Source: Spirochaetales bacterium | Lineage (GTDB): Bacteria; Spirochaetota; Spirochaetia; Sphaerochaetales; Sphaerochaetaceae | NCBI GenBank assembly: GCA_012519125.1 | Contig: JAAYQY010000248.1 | Location: forward strand, 1-6,617 | Direction: 5' to 3' | DNA length: 6,617 nucleotides | Shown here: positions 1 to 4,809 of the stretch, piece after piece | Layout: each line of letters starts with the position of its first letter | How positions within the stretch are numbered: position 1 is the first letter of the stretch | Notes under the pieces: model-generated | The model's input: only the letters and a program-made list of their open reading frames with translations | Told to the model about the DNA's origin: nothing | Databases searched by the model: none | Made by a program: the position numbers and the translations under genes

Positions 1-141
1 AACGACAGCTACTTCTGGGTTGTGTCCCAGTTCTCTGACATGGACAACACCACTGCCTACAAGACACAAACTGGTGTAACCTTTGCGCAAGGCATCACCA
101 CGATCGTTGTTCTCATGATCATCGGTGCTTTTGTCCTGTAA
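1..141 (+). CDS. GntP-family permease, C-terminal end only (partial)
   Basis: The first 46 codons are open from the window edge and end in TAA at 139-141. The peptide starts NDSYFWVVSQFSDMD and ends in a hydrophobic helix (TTIVVLMIIGAFVL). An NDS-x-FW motif followed by a final transmembrane helix is what I know from the C-terminus of GntP-family permeases, inner-membrane carriers for gluconate and related hydroxy or sugar acids that work by proton symport. The substrate cannot be told from this fragment. The rest of the gene lies to the left of the window. A strong hairpin follows the stop, then the TPR gene on the same strand 61 bases downstream, so partial readthrough into that gene is possible. 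Family-level confidence is good; anything finer is guesswork. Confidence 0.75.
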   Translation, partial: NDSYFWVVSQFSDMDNTTAYKTQTGVTFAQGITTIVVLMIIGAFVL

Positions 142-154
142 TGCCTGAATCTGT

Positions 155-186
155 GTTGATGCCAAGGACACAGCCTTGGCATCAGC
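155..186 (+). other. Strong hairpin between permease and TPR genes
   Basis: TGATGCCAAGG (157-167) and CCTTGGCATCA (174-184) form a perfect 11-bp stem around the 6-base loop ACACAG. The stem can be extended by a G-U and a G-C pair to 155-186. No T-run follows, so it is not a textbook intrinsic terminator. It ends about five bases before the Shine-Dalgarno of the TPR gene. It could terminate weakly, protect the permease mRNA from 3' exonucleases, or tune translation of the next gene. Confidence 0.55.
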
Positions 187-202
187 CTCTGAGGGGGATG
201 GT

Positions 203-835
203 ATGGATCTCATCAACTGGTACTATCAACGGAGAATGCTCAATGCCATGGTTCAGAACAAATGGACCGAGGCCGAGCATTTCACCCGCAAGCTCATCCG
301 GCACCGAGGTGCTTCGGTCGGGTTGGTCTACAACCTTGCCCTGATCACTTTGGGTTCAGGACGAACACAGGAAGCCTATGCACAACTGCTCGAATCCGTG
401 GAAACCTATGGGGAGAGCCTACGGTTGTGCCGGCTCCTTGGTGATATTGCCTACCTTGACGGAAAGCGGCAAGAATCCTTGCAGTGGTACGGGAAAGCGG
501 AAGATGAAGCCCAGTCCCCGAAGGAACTTCACCTTATCCGCATGCGGTTGAAGATTCTCTCGGATCCCGACTGGTATGGGCGGGTGCTTGGTATCCTTTC
601 CTTGGTTGACCAAGCGCAGCAAGCGATGGAAAAAGAGCCCAATCGTGCTTGGGACCTCTACCGCAAGGTTGTGCTTGAAGACCCCAGCCAAGTGGAGGCC
701 CTCAATAATCTGGGCGTGCTTGAGCTGGAGCATTTCCATCATGCAGAACAGGCTTGCACCTATTTCCAAAAAGTCCTGGACTTGGTGGATCACCAAGGGG
801 CTGCGAGAAATCTGGCAAAGGCAAGGAAGGCCTGA
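203..835 (+). CDS. TPR-repeat protein, function unknown
   Basis: This encodes 210 residues. I chose ATG 203 because GAGGGGG (191-197) lies five bases upstream; an in-frame TTG at 176 lies inside the upstream hairpin and has no ribosome-binding site. The protein has no signal peptide or membrane segment and is probably cytoplasmic. Tetratricopeptide-like helix pairs are seen around residues 40-70 (VYNLALITL, then EAYAQLLESVE) and 74-105 (LCRLLGDIAYL, then ESLQWYGKAE). The clearest is 161-194 (ALNNLGVLELE, then AEQACTYFQKVLDL). TPRs are protein-binding scaffolds; the partner is not evident. The central part (106-150) lacks clear repeats. It may be co-transcribed with the permease gene, separated from it by the hairpin. 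Its 3' end converges on rlmE with a single base between the stop codons. No gene name can be supported. Confidence 0.85.
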   Translation: MDLINWYYQRRMLNAMVQNKWTEAEHFTRKLIRHRGASVGLVYNLALITLGSGRTQEAYAQLLESVETYGESLRLCRLLGDIAYLDGKRQESLQWYGKAEDEAQSPKELHLIRMRLKILSDPDWYGRVLGILSLVDQAQQAMEKEPNRAWDLYRKVVLEDPSQVEALNNLGVLELEHFHHAEQACTYFQKVLDLVDHQGAARNLAKARKA

Positions 836-848
836 ATCAGCCTTCCTT
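823..848. terminator. Shared hairpin at convergent stops of TPR gene and rlmE
   Basis: AAGGAAGGC (823-831) and GCCTTCCTT (840-848) form a perfect 9-bp stem. The 8-base loop (832-839, CTGAATCA) contains the TGA of the plus-strand gene (833-835) and, on the other strand, the TGA of rlmE (839-837). The hairpin reads equally from both sides, as expected for a bidirectional terminator. T-runs are poor on both strands, so its efficiency is uncertain. Confidence 0.5.
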
Positions 849-1442
849 CCTGTCCAAACCAACAAGATAGATCTCAAAGGAGTCGTCCCTGCAGGCTTTT
901 GGCTTGAAGGGCTTCACCTTTGTGAAGAAGGTGCGCATTGTCTTGAGCAGTTCGACCTGCCCTCCACCTTGGAAAATTTTCACCACGAGGTTTCCATGCA
1001 CCTTCAGGTGCTCCTGTGCAAGATAGATTACCTGTTCTGCAAGATACTCGCTGCGCGCGGTATCGACTGCCCTGTTTCCCATGGTCATGGGAGCAGCATC
1101 GCTGATAATGACATCATACGGGCCTTGTTCCACAAGAGTGGGACGAATTTCTTTGCTGAAGGCATCCCCGACATAGCTGGTGACCGTGTGAGGGACGGGG
1201 TTGAGATTCAAGGGATTGAGATCTACCGCTATGATTCTTCCCTCTCCCTTGATCAGCTCATTGTGTGTGTAAAGAGTCCATGACCCGGGGGCAGCACCTA
1301 CGTCAAGGACGGTGTCCCCTCGCTTCACGAGGTTGAAGGATTGCTGAAGTTCTTCCAGCTTATAAACGGAACGGGCAGGGTAGCCCTCTTTGTGTGCACG
1401 TTTGGTGTAGGAGTCTGCACGGTCCCTTCTGCTGGTTGCCAT
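837..1442 (-). CDS. rlmE: 23S rRNA (uridine-2'-O-)-methyltransferase RlmE (FtsJ/RrmJ)
   Basis: This encodes 201 residues, close to the E. coli enzyme. RlmE uses S-adenosylmethionine to 2'-O-methylate U2552 in the A-loop of 23S rRNA during late 50S maturation. The SAM-binding motif DVGAAPGSW is at residues 47-55, with the acidic loop AVDLNP at 72-77. The K-D-K-E catalytic set is complete: K28 (in YKLEEL), D115 (SDAAP), K155 (VVKIF) and E190 (SFEIYLV), matching E. coli K38, D124, K164 and E199. The start at ATG 1442 gives the family's usual basic N-terminus (MATSRRDRADSY). An in-frame ATG at 1556 would add 38 proline-rich residues lying over a repeat hairpin and is rejected. No Shine-Dalgarno precedes the ATG; instead TATAGT lies six bases upstream, suggesting a leaderless transcript. 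The gene stands alone and is convergent with the TPR gene. Confidence 0.96.
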   Translation of the reverse strand: MATSRRDRADSYTKRAHKEGYPARSVYKLEELQQSFNLVKRGDTVLDVGAAPGSWTLYTHNELIKGEGRIIAVDLNPLNLNPVPHTVTSYVGDAFSKEIRPTLVEQGPYDVIISDAAPMTMGNRAVDTARSEYLAEQVIYLAQEHLKVHGNLVVKIFQGGGQVELLKTMRTFFTKVKPFKPKACRDDSFEIYLVGLDRKEG

Positions 1443-1448
1443 GTCTTG

Positions 1449-1477
1449 ACTATAGCAAACTATCAAGTCTGCCGGAA
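1449..1477 (-). promoter_or_regulatory. Putative rlmE promoter, leaderless geometry
   Basis: On the minus strand a -10-like TATAGT (1454-1449) is followed by six bases (CAAGAC) and then the ATG at 1442. Transcription would therefore start at or next to the start codon. The -35 region at 17-base spacing (TTCCGG, 1477-1472) is poor. There is no Shine-Dalgarno. The call rests mainly on the -10 and on the same arrangement at two other genes in this window. Confidence 0.45.
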
Positions 1478-1499
1478 GGGTGGGGTGCGGACAAAAAGA

Positions 1500-1623
1500 T
1501 GGTGCCAGCGGTATTGTGGGGTGGGGAGAGAGAACCGCTGGCACCAAAGAAATCACACTTTAAGGAGGTTTGAAAAAAACTGTTGCTCTGTTCTGCCTAT
1601 ACTATTGCAAGGAGCGTGCCAAC
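1500..1623 (+). repeat. Hairpin-SD-micro-ORF unit, copy 1
   Basis: This copy begins with a 13-bp stem, arms TGGTGCCAGCGGT (1500-1512) and ACCGCTGGCACCA (1534-1546), with a G-rich 21-base loop. Fifteen bases later comes AAGGAGG (1562-1568), then TTGAAAAAAACT and the block GTTGCTCTGTTCTGC (1582-1596), ending in GTGCCAAC. The same order, with the same 15-base block, recurs in copy 2 starting at 1759. A TTG-started frame (1570-1629) would give 19 residues beginning MKKTVALFC, but its spacing to AAGGAGG is only one base. Relative to copy 2 it lacks two bases after the A-run, which shifts the frame. It looks like a decayed 5' gene end or an untranslated regulatory element. Confidence 0.6.
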
Positions 1624-1758
1624 TTTTAAAATACATACTATAGGTACAAAATACCTGCCAAAAGTAAAGGTTAAGTCATGACTGTGCATAATTGGGCTGT
1701 GAAAAAAAGTAACACTATTTCAAAATTGCACACAAGCATTGCTGTCAGGGCAAAAGGA

Positions 1759-1876
1759 AGGGTGCCAAAAGCTGATTGGAAAATCTTTTGGCACCCTGTC
1801 AGTATGAAAAAGGAGGAGTATGAAAAAAATTGTGTTGCTCTGTTCTGCATCTATTGTAATGCAATAATCATGCCAA
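1759..1876 (+). repeat. Hairpin-SD-micro-ORF unit, copy 2
   Basis: This diverged copy of the unit at 1500-1623 starts 259 bases downstream of it. A 13-bp stem has arms AGGGTGCCAAAAG (1759-1771) and CTTTTGGCACCCT (1785-1797) around a 13-base loop. It is followed after 12 bases by AAGGAGG (1810-1816), ATGAAAAAAATTGTG, the shared block GTTGCTCTGTTCTGC (1834-1848) and ATGCCAAC. The outer stem letters GGTGCCA/TGGCACC are common to both copies, but the inner stem bases differ while pairing is kept. That is compensatory change, suggesting that the folded structure was selected at some time. Confidence 0.6.
1820..1867 (+). CDS. Possible 15-codon micro-ORF with strong SD
   Basis: ATG 1820 is preceded by GGAGG (1812-1816) at a tight 3-base spacing and runs to TAA 1865-1867, giving MKKIVLLCSASIVMQ. 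The first ten residues match the typical start of PTS lactose/cellobiose-family EIIB proteins, which continue GMSTS after LLCSA around the phosphorylated cysteine. Here that continuation is absent. It may be the remnant of an EIIB gene start, a leader peptide, or chance within the repeat. Expression is unproven. The corresponding frame in copy 1 is broken. Confidence 0.25.
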   Translation: MKKIVLLCSASIVMQ

Positions 1877-1936
1877 CAATAACCTGCATTTCTGGCCTTT
1901 TTTCACTGGTTTGATGCTGGAAAAGTGTGTAGCGTT

Positions 1937-1967
1937 TGCACACCCCTTCATTTCTGTGCATTTTTTT
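1937..1967 (+). terminator. Intrinsic terminator upstream of rhomboid promoter
   Basis: TGCACA (1937-1942) and TGTGCA (1955-1960) form a 6-bp stem with a 12-base loop, followed directly by seven Ts (1961-1967). No recognised gene precedes it on this strand. It would end transcripts coming from the repeat-unit region, hinting that this region is or was transcribed. The short stem limits confidence. Confidence 0.45.
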
Positions 1968-1972
1968 CGCAA

Positions 1973-2001
1973 TTGACGAATTCTTGCGCGCTTACTATTG
2001 T
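1973..2001 (+). promoter_or_regulatory. Rhomboid gene promoter, leaderless geometry
   Basis: TTGACG (1973-1978), a 17-base spacer and TATTGT (1996-2001) form a good sigma-70-type promoter. Only six bases (ATCTAC) separate the -10 from ATG 2008, so the predicted +1 is the A of the start codon. No Shine-Dalgarno is present. Confidence 0.65.
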
Positions 2002-2007
2002 ATCTAC

Positions 2008-2646
2008 ATGAAAACGACCAATTTTCTCAATCGGAGATTCCGAGATACAACGTATAAGAATTTTGCCCTCAAGCTGGTCTTGATCAATGTTTTGGTCTAC
2101 GCCCTGACGGCATTTCTCTATCCGCGAAGCACGTACTACCTTGCCATGATTCCTTCCTTTGTCCTGGGTGGATATCTTTGGCAGCCGTTCACCTACATGT
2201 TTGTCCACGGGGGCTTCAGCCACCTGCTCTTCAATATGCTCAGCCTCTTCATTTTCGGTTCCATGGTGGAGAAGCGCATCGGCAGCAAGGAGTTTCTGCT
2301 CTTCTATCTGCTCACCGGTTTGTTCAGCGGAATCGTAAGCTTCATCAGCTACTATCTGGCCGGCACCAATGTGATTCTGGTTGGTGCTTCGGGGGCAATC
2401 TACGGGGTGCTGTTGATGTTTGCCGTTTTCTACCCCTATTCGGTGATCTTTGTGTTTGGATTCATTCCGGTCCGGGCCCCGATTTTGGTTATCCTCTATG
2501 CAGTCATCGAGCTGTCCAGCCACGTCTTTGGACGCGGTGGAAATGTGGCACACCTCACCCACCTCAGTGGTTTGGTATTCGGGTATCTCTATTGCAGGAT
2601 CCGGATGCGGATCAATCCGATCGAGGTCTTCCGTCGTACCCTTTAG
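2008..2646 (+). CDS. Rhomboid-family intramembrane serine protease
   Basis: This encodes 212 residues, the compact six-helix bacterial rhomboid size, located in the cytoplasmic membrane. Rhomboids cleave transmembrane segments of other membrane proteins using a Ser-His dyad. The nucleophile is S128 in GASGAIYG; the histidine is H185 in THLSGLVFGY, which aligns with the family's AHLGG-x3-G pattern. The helix-2 signature is present as WQPFTYMFVHGGFSHLLFN (58-76), in which H72 and N76 correspond to the oxyanion residues H150 and N154 of GlpG. Hydrophobic stretches lie near residues 20-37, 70-86, 96-117, 121-142, 144-167 and 182-196. I chose ATG 2008; the frame stays open upstream to 1936, but that part covers the terminator and promoter. 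The gene overlaps the end of add by four bases. The substrate is unknown. Confidence 0.93.
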   Translation: MKTTNFLNRRFRDTTYKNFALKLVLINVLVYALTAFLYPRSTYYLAMIPSFVLGGYLWQPFTYMFVHGGFSHLLFNMLSLFIFGSMVEKRIGSKEFLLFYLLTGLFSGIVSFISYYLAGTNVILVGASGAIYGVLLMFAVFYPYSVIFVFGFIPVRAPILVILYAVIELSSHVFGRGGNVAHLTHLSGLVFGYLYCRIRMRINPIEVFRRTL

Positions 2647-3728
2647 TCCAAGAGCCCATAACGGGTGCGTATCTCCGCATATCCTTTCTTGATGACGTCA
2701 TAGATGATGGTGAGCTTCTGATCGTGGTGAATGAAGGCTGACTTCATCGCATTGATCGTAATCTTCTCAAGATCACGGATGTTCAGATTGTAGTACTGCA
2801 CAGCCAGTTCCATCTCTTTCGTAAGATTGGTGTCACTCATCAGACGGTTGTCACTGCAGAGGAAGACACGGAACTTATTGCGGAAGAAGAGCGGGAAGGG
2901 GTGGCTTGCATAATCCTTTGCAGCCCCGGTTCCTACGTTGCTCGTAAGACACATCTCAAGCGGGATTCTCCGATCGAGGATGAAGTTGGCCAATGAGCCC
3001 ATGTTTTCGATCCGATGCCCATCAAGGTTCATATCCTCCACCAAGCGGGTCCCATGACCGATGCGGTGGGCACCACAGAGCTGGACTGCCTGCCAGATGG
3101 ACTCCACTCCGAAGGCTTCGCCTGCATGGATGGTAATGTTGAAATTCTTGTTTCGGATGAACTGGAAGGCATCCAAGTGCTTCTTCGGTGGATACCCGAT
3201 TTCATCACCGGCCAAGTCGAAGCCAACCACCCCTCGGTCTGCAAATGCAACGGCAAGTTCGGCAATGGTATGGCTTACGGCTGGGCTTTGATTGCGCATT
3301 GCACAAAGGATAAGGCCAGTAGGCATACCGGTATGTCGGCTACCTTGCTGAAGGCCATCCAGAACCGCTTGGACCACCTGCTCGAGAGAGAGGCCTTTAT
3401 TGACATGGAGTATGGGAGCAAAGCGAATCTCAGCGTAGCAGACATGCTCTTTGGCAAGGTCTTCAACGGCCTCGAAGGCAACCCGCTGGAGAGCTTTCTC
3501 TGTTTGCATCACCTGTGTAGTAATGCCGAACGGTTCCAGATAGAGCGAGAGACTTTTTTGTTTGCAACCTCGGACAAACCACTCATGCAGCTTCTGGGGA
3601 TCTTCGCTGGGAAGCTGTACGTGTTGTTCTTTGGCCAATTCCAGGATGGTCTGGATCCTGAGTCCACCGTCAAGATGATCATGCAGTTCCACTTTCGGAA
3701 CTTGCTGGATGATTTCCTTGGTTACCAT
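2643..3728 (-). CDS. add: Adenosine deaminase
   Basis: This encodes 361 residues, full length for the family. The enzyme hydrolyses adenosine (and usually deoxyadenosine) to inosine and ammonia in purine salvage, in the cytoplasm. Zinc ligands are visible: H16 and H18 in ELHDHLDGG, H201 in HAGE and D293 in CSDN. Catalytic E204 (HAGE) and H225 (IGHG) are present, along with FDLAGDE (170-176) and LTSN (261-264). The position after zinc ligand D293 is Asn (SDNRLMSDT) where the mammalian enzyme has Asp; I recall this Asn in many bacterial members, so I do not read it as a defect. The start at ATG 3728 places ELHDHLDG at the usual distance; in-frame starts further upstream lie in the promoter. No Shine-Dalgarno is seen. 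It is convergent with the rhomboid gene, and its TAA shares bases with that gene's TAG. Confidence 0.95.
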   Translation of the reverse strand: MVTKEIIQQVPKVELHDHLDGGLRIQTILELAKEQHVQLPSEDPQKLHEWFVRGCKQKSLSLYLEPFGITTQVMQTEKALQRVAFEAVEDLAKEHVCYAEIRFAPILHVNKGLSLEQVVQAVLDGLQQGSRHTGMPTGLILCAMRNQSPAVSHTIAELAVAFADRGVVGFDLAGDEIGYPPKKHLDAFQFIRNKNFNITIHAGEAFGVESIWQAVQLCGAHRIGHGTRLVEDMNLDGHRIENMGSLANFILDRRIPLEMCLTSNVGTGAAKDYASHPFPLFFRNKFRVFLCSDNRLMSDTNLTKEMELAVQYYNLNIRDLEKITINAMKSAFIHHDQKLTIIYDVIKKGYAEIRTRYGLLD

Positions 3729-3734
3729 GCACCC

Positions 3735-3764
3735 ATCATACAGCATATTTGTACGATGACGCAA
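3735..3764 (-). promoter_or_regulatory. add promoter, leaderless geometry
   Basis: On the minus strand, TTGCGT (3764-3759), an 18-base spacer and TATGAT (3740-3735) precede the start codon. Exactly six bases (GGGTGC) separate the -10 from ATG 3728, the same spacing as for rlmE and the rhomboid gene. The -10 is strong and the -35 matches consensus at three positions. Confidence 0.55.
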
Positions 3765-3844
3765 ATCCTAAAGCAGGCAAACAGGGCTGCAGGCATGCAA
3801 AAAGGGTGAAAACTTGGTCCCGCTCTATACAAAAAAGAGAAAAC

Positions 3845-3873
3845 TTGAAATACTACTGATAAGTAAGTATAAA
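3845..3873 (+). promoter_or_regulatory. Promoter of ankyrin-repeat gene
   Basis: TTGAAA (3845-3850), a 17-base spacer and TATAAA (3868-3873) make a strong sigma-70-type promoter. The expected start is near 3880, leaving a leader of about 22 bases that contains AAGGAG (3887-3892), ten bases before ATG 3903. It is divergent from the add promoter, with about 80 bases between the two -35 elements. Confidence 0.7.
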
Positions 3874-3902
3874 TCAAATAATGAGTAAGGAGATATTCTG
3901 CC

Positions 3903-4415
3903 ATGGCAAAACGTGAGGAAACCCTGAACAGGAAATTGCTTGCCGCTGCTGTAACTGCTACCAAAGTGAAGGAGATCAAGAGTCTTCTGGAGCAAGGTGC
4001 TGACATCCACACACAGAACGAGTGGGGCCTTACTCCCATTATGCTTGCTGCCCAGTACAACCCCTCGGTGAACGTGATGAGGGCGTTGCTTGAGGCGGGT
4101 GCTGATATCCAGGAAGCAGAACCCAAGTATCGATCCAATGCTTTGCACCTTGCTGCAAACAAGAGCACAAGTCCCAAGATCATCGAGGCGTTGCTTGAAG
4201 CAGGAGCAGACCTGAATGCCCGCAACTACCTTGGGGAAACAGCCCTCATCATGGCAGTGAACACCAATCCTGAGACCCGAGTCATCTCTGCCTTGCTCAA
4301 GGCCGGTGCTGACATCAATGCCCGTGACTATCAGGGGCATTCGGTCCTCGAGTATGCAAAGGCTGCCAAGCGGACCTACATTGTAAACCAGCTGAAGAAA
4401 ATGGGTGCCAACTAA
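3903..4415 (+). CDS. Ankyrin-repeat protein
   Basis: This encodes 170 residues made almost entirely of ankyrin repeats, which form a stacked helix-turn-helix surface for binding other proteins. AGADI/GADL loops recur at about residues 34, 68, 103 and 137. Between them are the signature helices TPIMLAAQ, NALHLAAN, TALIMAVN and SVLEYAKA, each followed by a helix such as VMRALLEA, IIEALLEA or VISALLKA. The repeat length is 34-35 residues instead of the canonical 33, because of extra residues in the inter-helix turn. There is no signal peptide or membrane segment, so a cytoplasmic location is likely. ATG 3903 is supported by AAGGAG ten bases upstream and by a strong promoter. A terminator follows, so it appears to be a single-gene transcript. 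The binding partner is unknown. Confidence 0.92.
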   Translation: MAKREETLNRKLLAAAVTATKVKEIKSLLEQGADIHTQNEWGLTPIMLAAQYNPSVNVMRALLEAGADIQEAEPKYRSNALHLAANKSTSPKIIEALLEAGADLNARNYLGETALIMAVNTNPETRVISALLKAGADINARDYQGHSVLEYAKAAKRTYIVNQLKKMGAN

Positions 4416-4444
4416 CCAACCATCGCATATCAATGCGTATCAAA

Positions 4445-4483
4445 AACAGGTTCCTCTGCTACGGCAAGGGAACCTGTTCTTTC
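4445..4483 (+). terminator. Terminator of ankyrin gene with UACG tetraloop
   Basis: AACAGGTTCC (4445-4454) pairs perfectly with GGAACCTGTT (4469-4478). An inner 3-bp helix TGC/GCA closes the loop TACG, forming C(UACG)G, a very stable UNCG-type tetraloop. The stem is followed by CTTTC, a short interrupted T-tract. It lies 30 bases after the ankyrin stop codon. Confidence 0.7.
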
Positions 4484-4728
4484 GATGCCATCTCACCTGA
4501 TGTACTGCTTGTTATAACGGAAAAATGAAGTACTCTCATACTCATTAAGCTCCCTCTCTTCTCTATGTTGTTGCTGAGAATCAATCTGAATTTTACGGCA
4601 TACAACTGAGAATTCCCCCAACTACAACTAACTACGTAGCTCTCTACACGCATTCTCATACACTCGTTCGATGGTTTGGTCTTTCCATAGTTCTTATCCT
4701 TTCAATCATCAAGTGTGAGGAGAGTAGT
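4484..4728. other. Intergenic stretch with no recognisable gene
   Basis: This is AT-richer than its surroundings and every frame is broken within a short distance. A minus-strand frame covering 4459-4659 (66 codons) has no recognisable sequence features and runs through the ankyrin terminator, so it is not called. No convincing promoter was found, although the downstream genes need one. GAGGAG at 4717-4722 serves the small ORF that follows. Confidence 0.5.
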
Positions 4729-4794
4729 GTGAAGACAGGAGAATCCTACAAACAGGGCATGCTTGATGCGTTGGTTTCAGAAAATTTTCTCTAA
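4729..4794 (+). CDS. Possible 21-codon leader ORF
   Basis: GTG 4729 lies six bases after GAGGAG (4717-4722) and runs to TAA 4792-4794, encoding MKTGESYKQGMLDALVSENFL. I do not recognise the peptide. Its stop overlaps the AAGGAAG (4793-4799) of the next gene, an arrangement typical of translational coupling or leader-peptide control. It may equally be chance, since 21 open codons are not significant by length; the support is the Shine-Dalgarno and the stop/SD overlap. Confidence 0.35.
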   Translation: MKTGESYKQGMLDALVSENFL

Positions 4795-4809
4795 GGAAGT
4801 AGTTTGGGT

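Noticed and set aside
576..1283. 235-codon plus-strand frame across the TPR/rlmE junction
   Set aside because: It overlaps two well-supported genes in other frames and crosses their shared hairpin.
1443..1556. N-terminal extension of rlmE to ATG 1556
   Set aside because: It would add 38 proline-rich residues not seen in the family, and the DNA there is the stem-loop of repeat copy 1; ATG 1442 gives the normal RlmE N-terminus.
1678..1914. 78-codon plus-strand frame with weak AAAGG upstream
   Set aside because: It runs through the hairpin and micro-ORF of repeat copy 2 in a different frame, has low-complexity unrecognisable sequence, and is best explained by chance.
1948..2562. 204-codon minus-strand frame opposite the rhomboid gene
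   Set aside because: It is a shadow of the rhomboid coding sequence: its composition (many D, E, Q, H) mirrors antisense of membrane codons, and it shows no domain motif. The plus strand carries the catalytic motifs.
2860..2934. Asn after the zinc-ligand Asp in adenosine deaminase (SDN instead of DD) as a sign of lost activity
   Set aside because: As I recall, many bacterial adenosine deaminases carry D-N-R-L-M at this site; all zinc ligands and the catalytic Glu are present.
3015..3809. 264-codon plus-strand frame opposite add
   Set aside because: It lies antisense to a gene with all adenosine deaminase motifs and continues through the add promoter; no recognisable protein features.
3825..4433. 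202-codon minus-strand frame opposite the ankyrin gene
   Set aside because: Repeated codons of the ankyrin repeats keep the antisense frame open; the plus strand has promoter, SD, ankyrin motifs and terminator.
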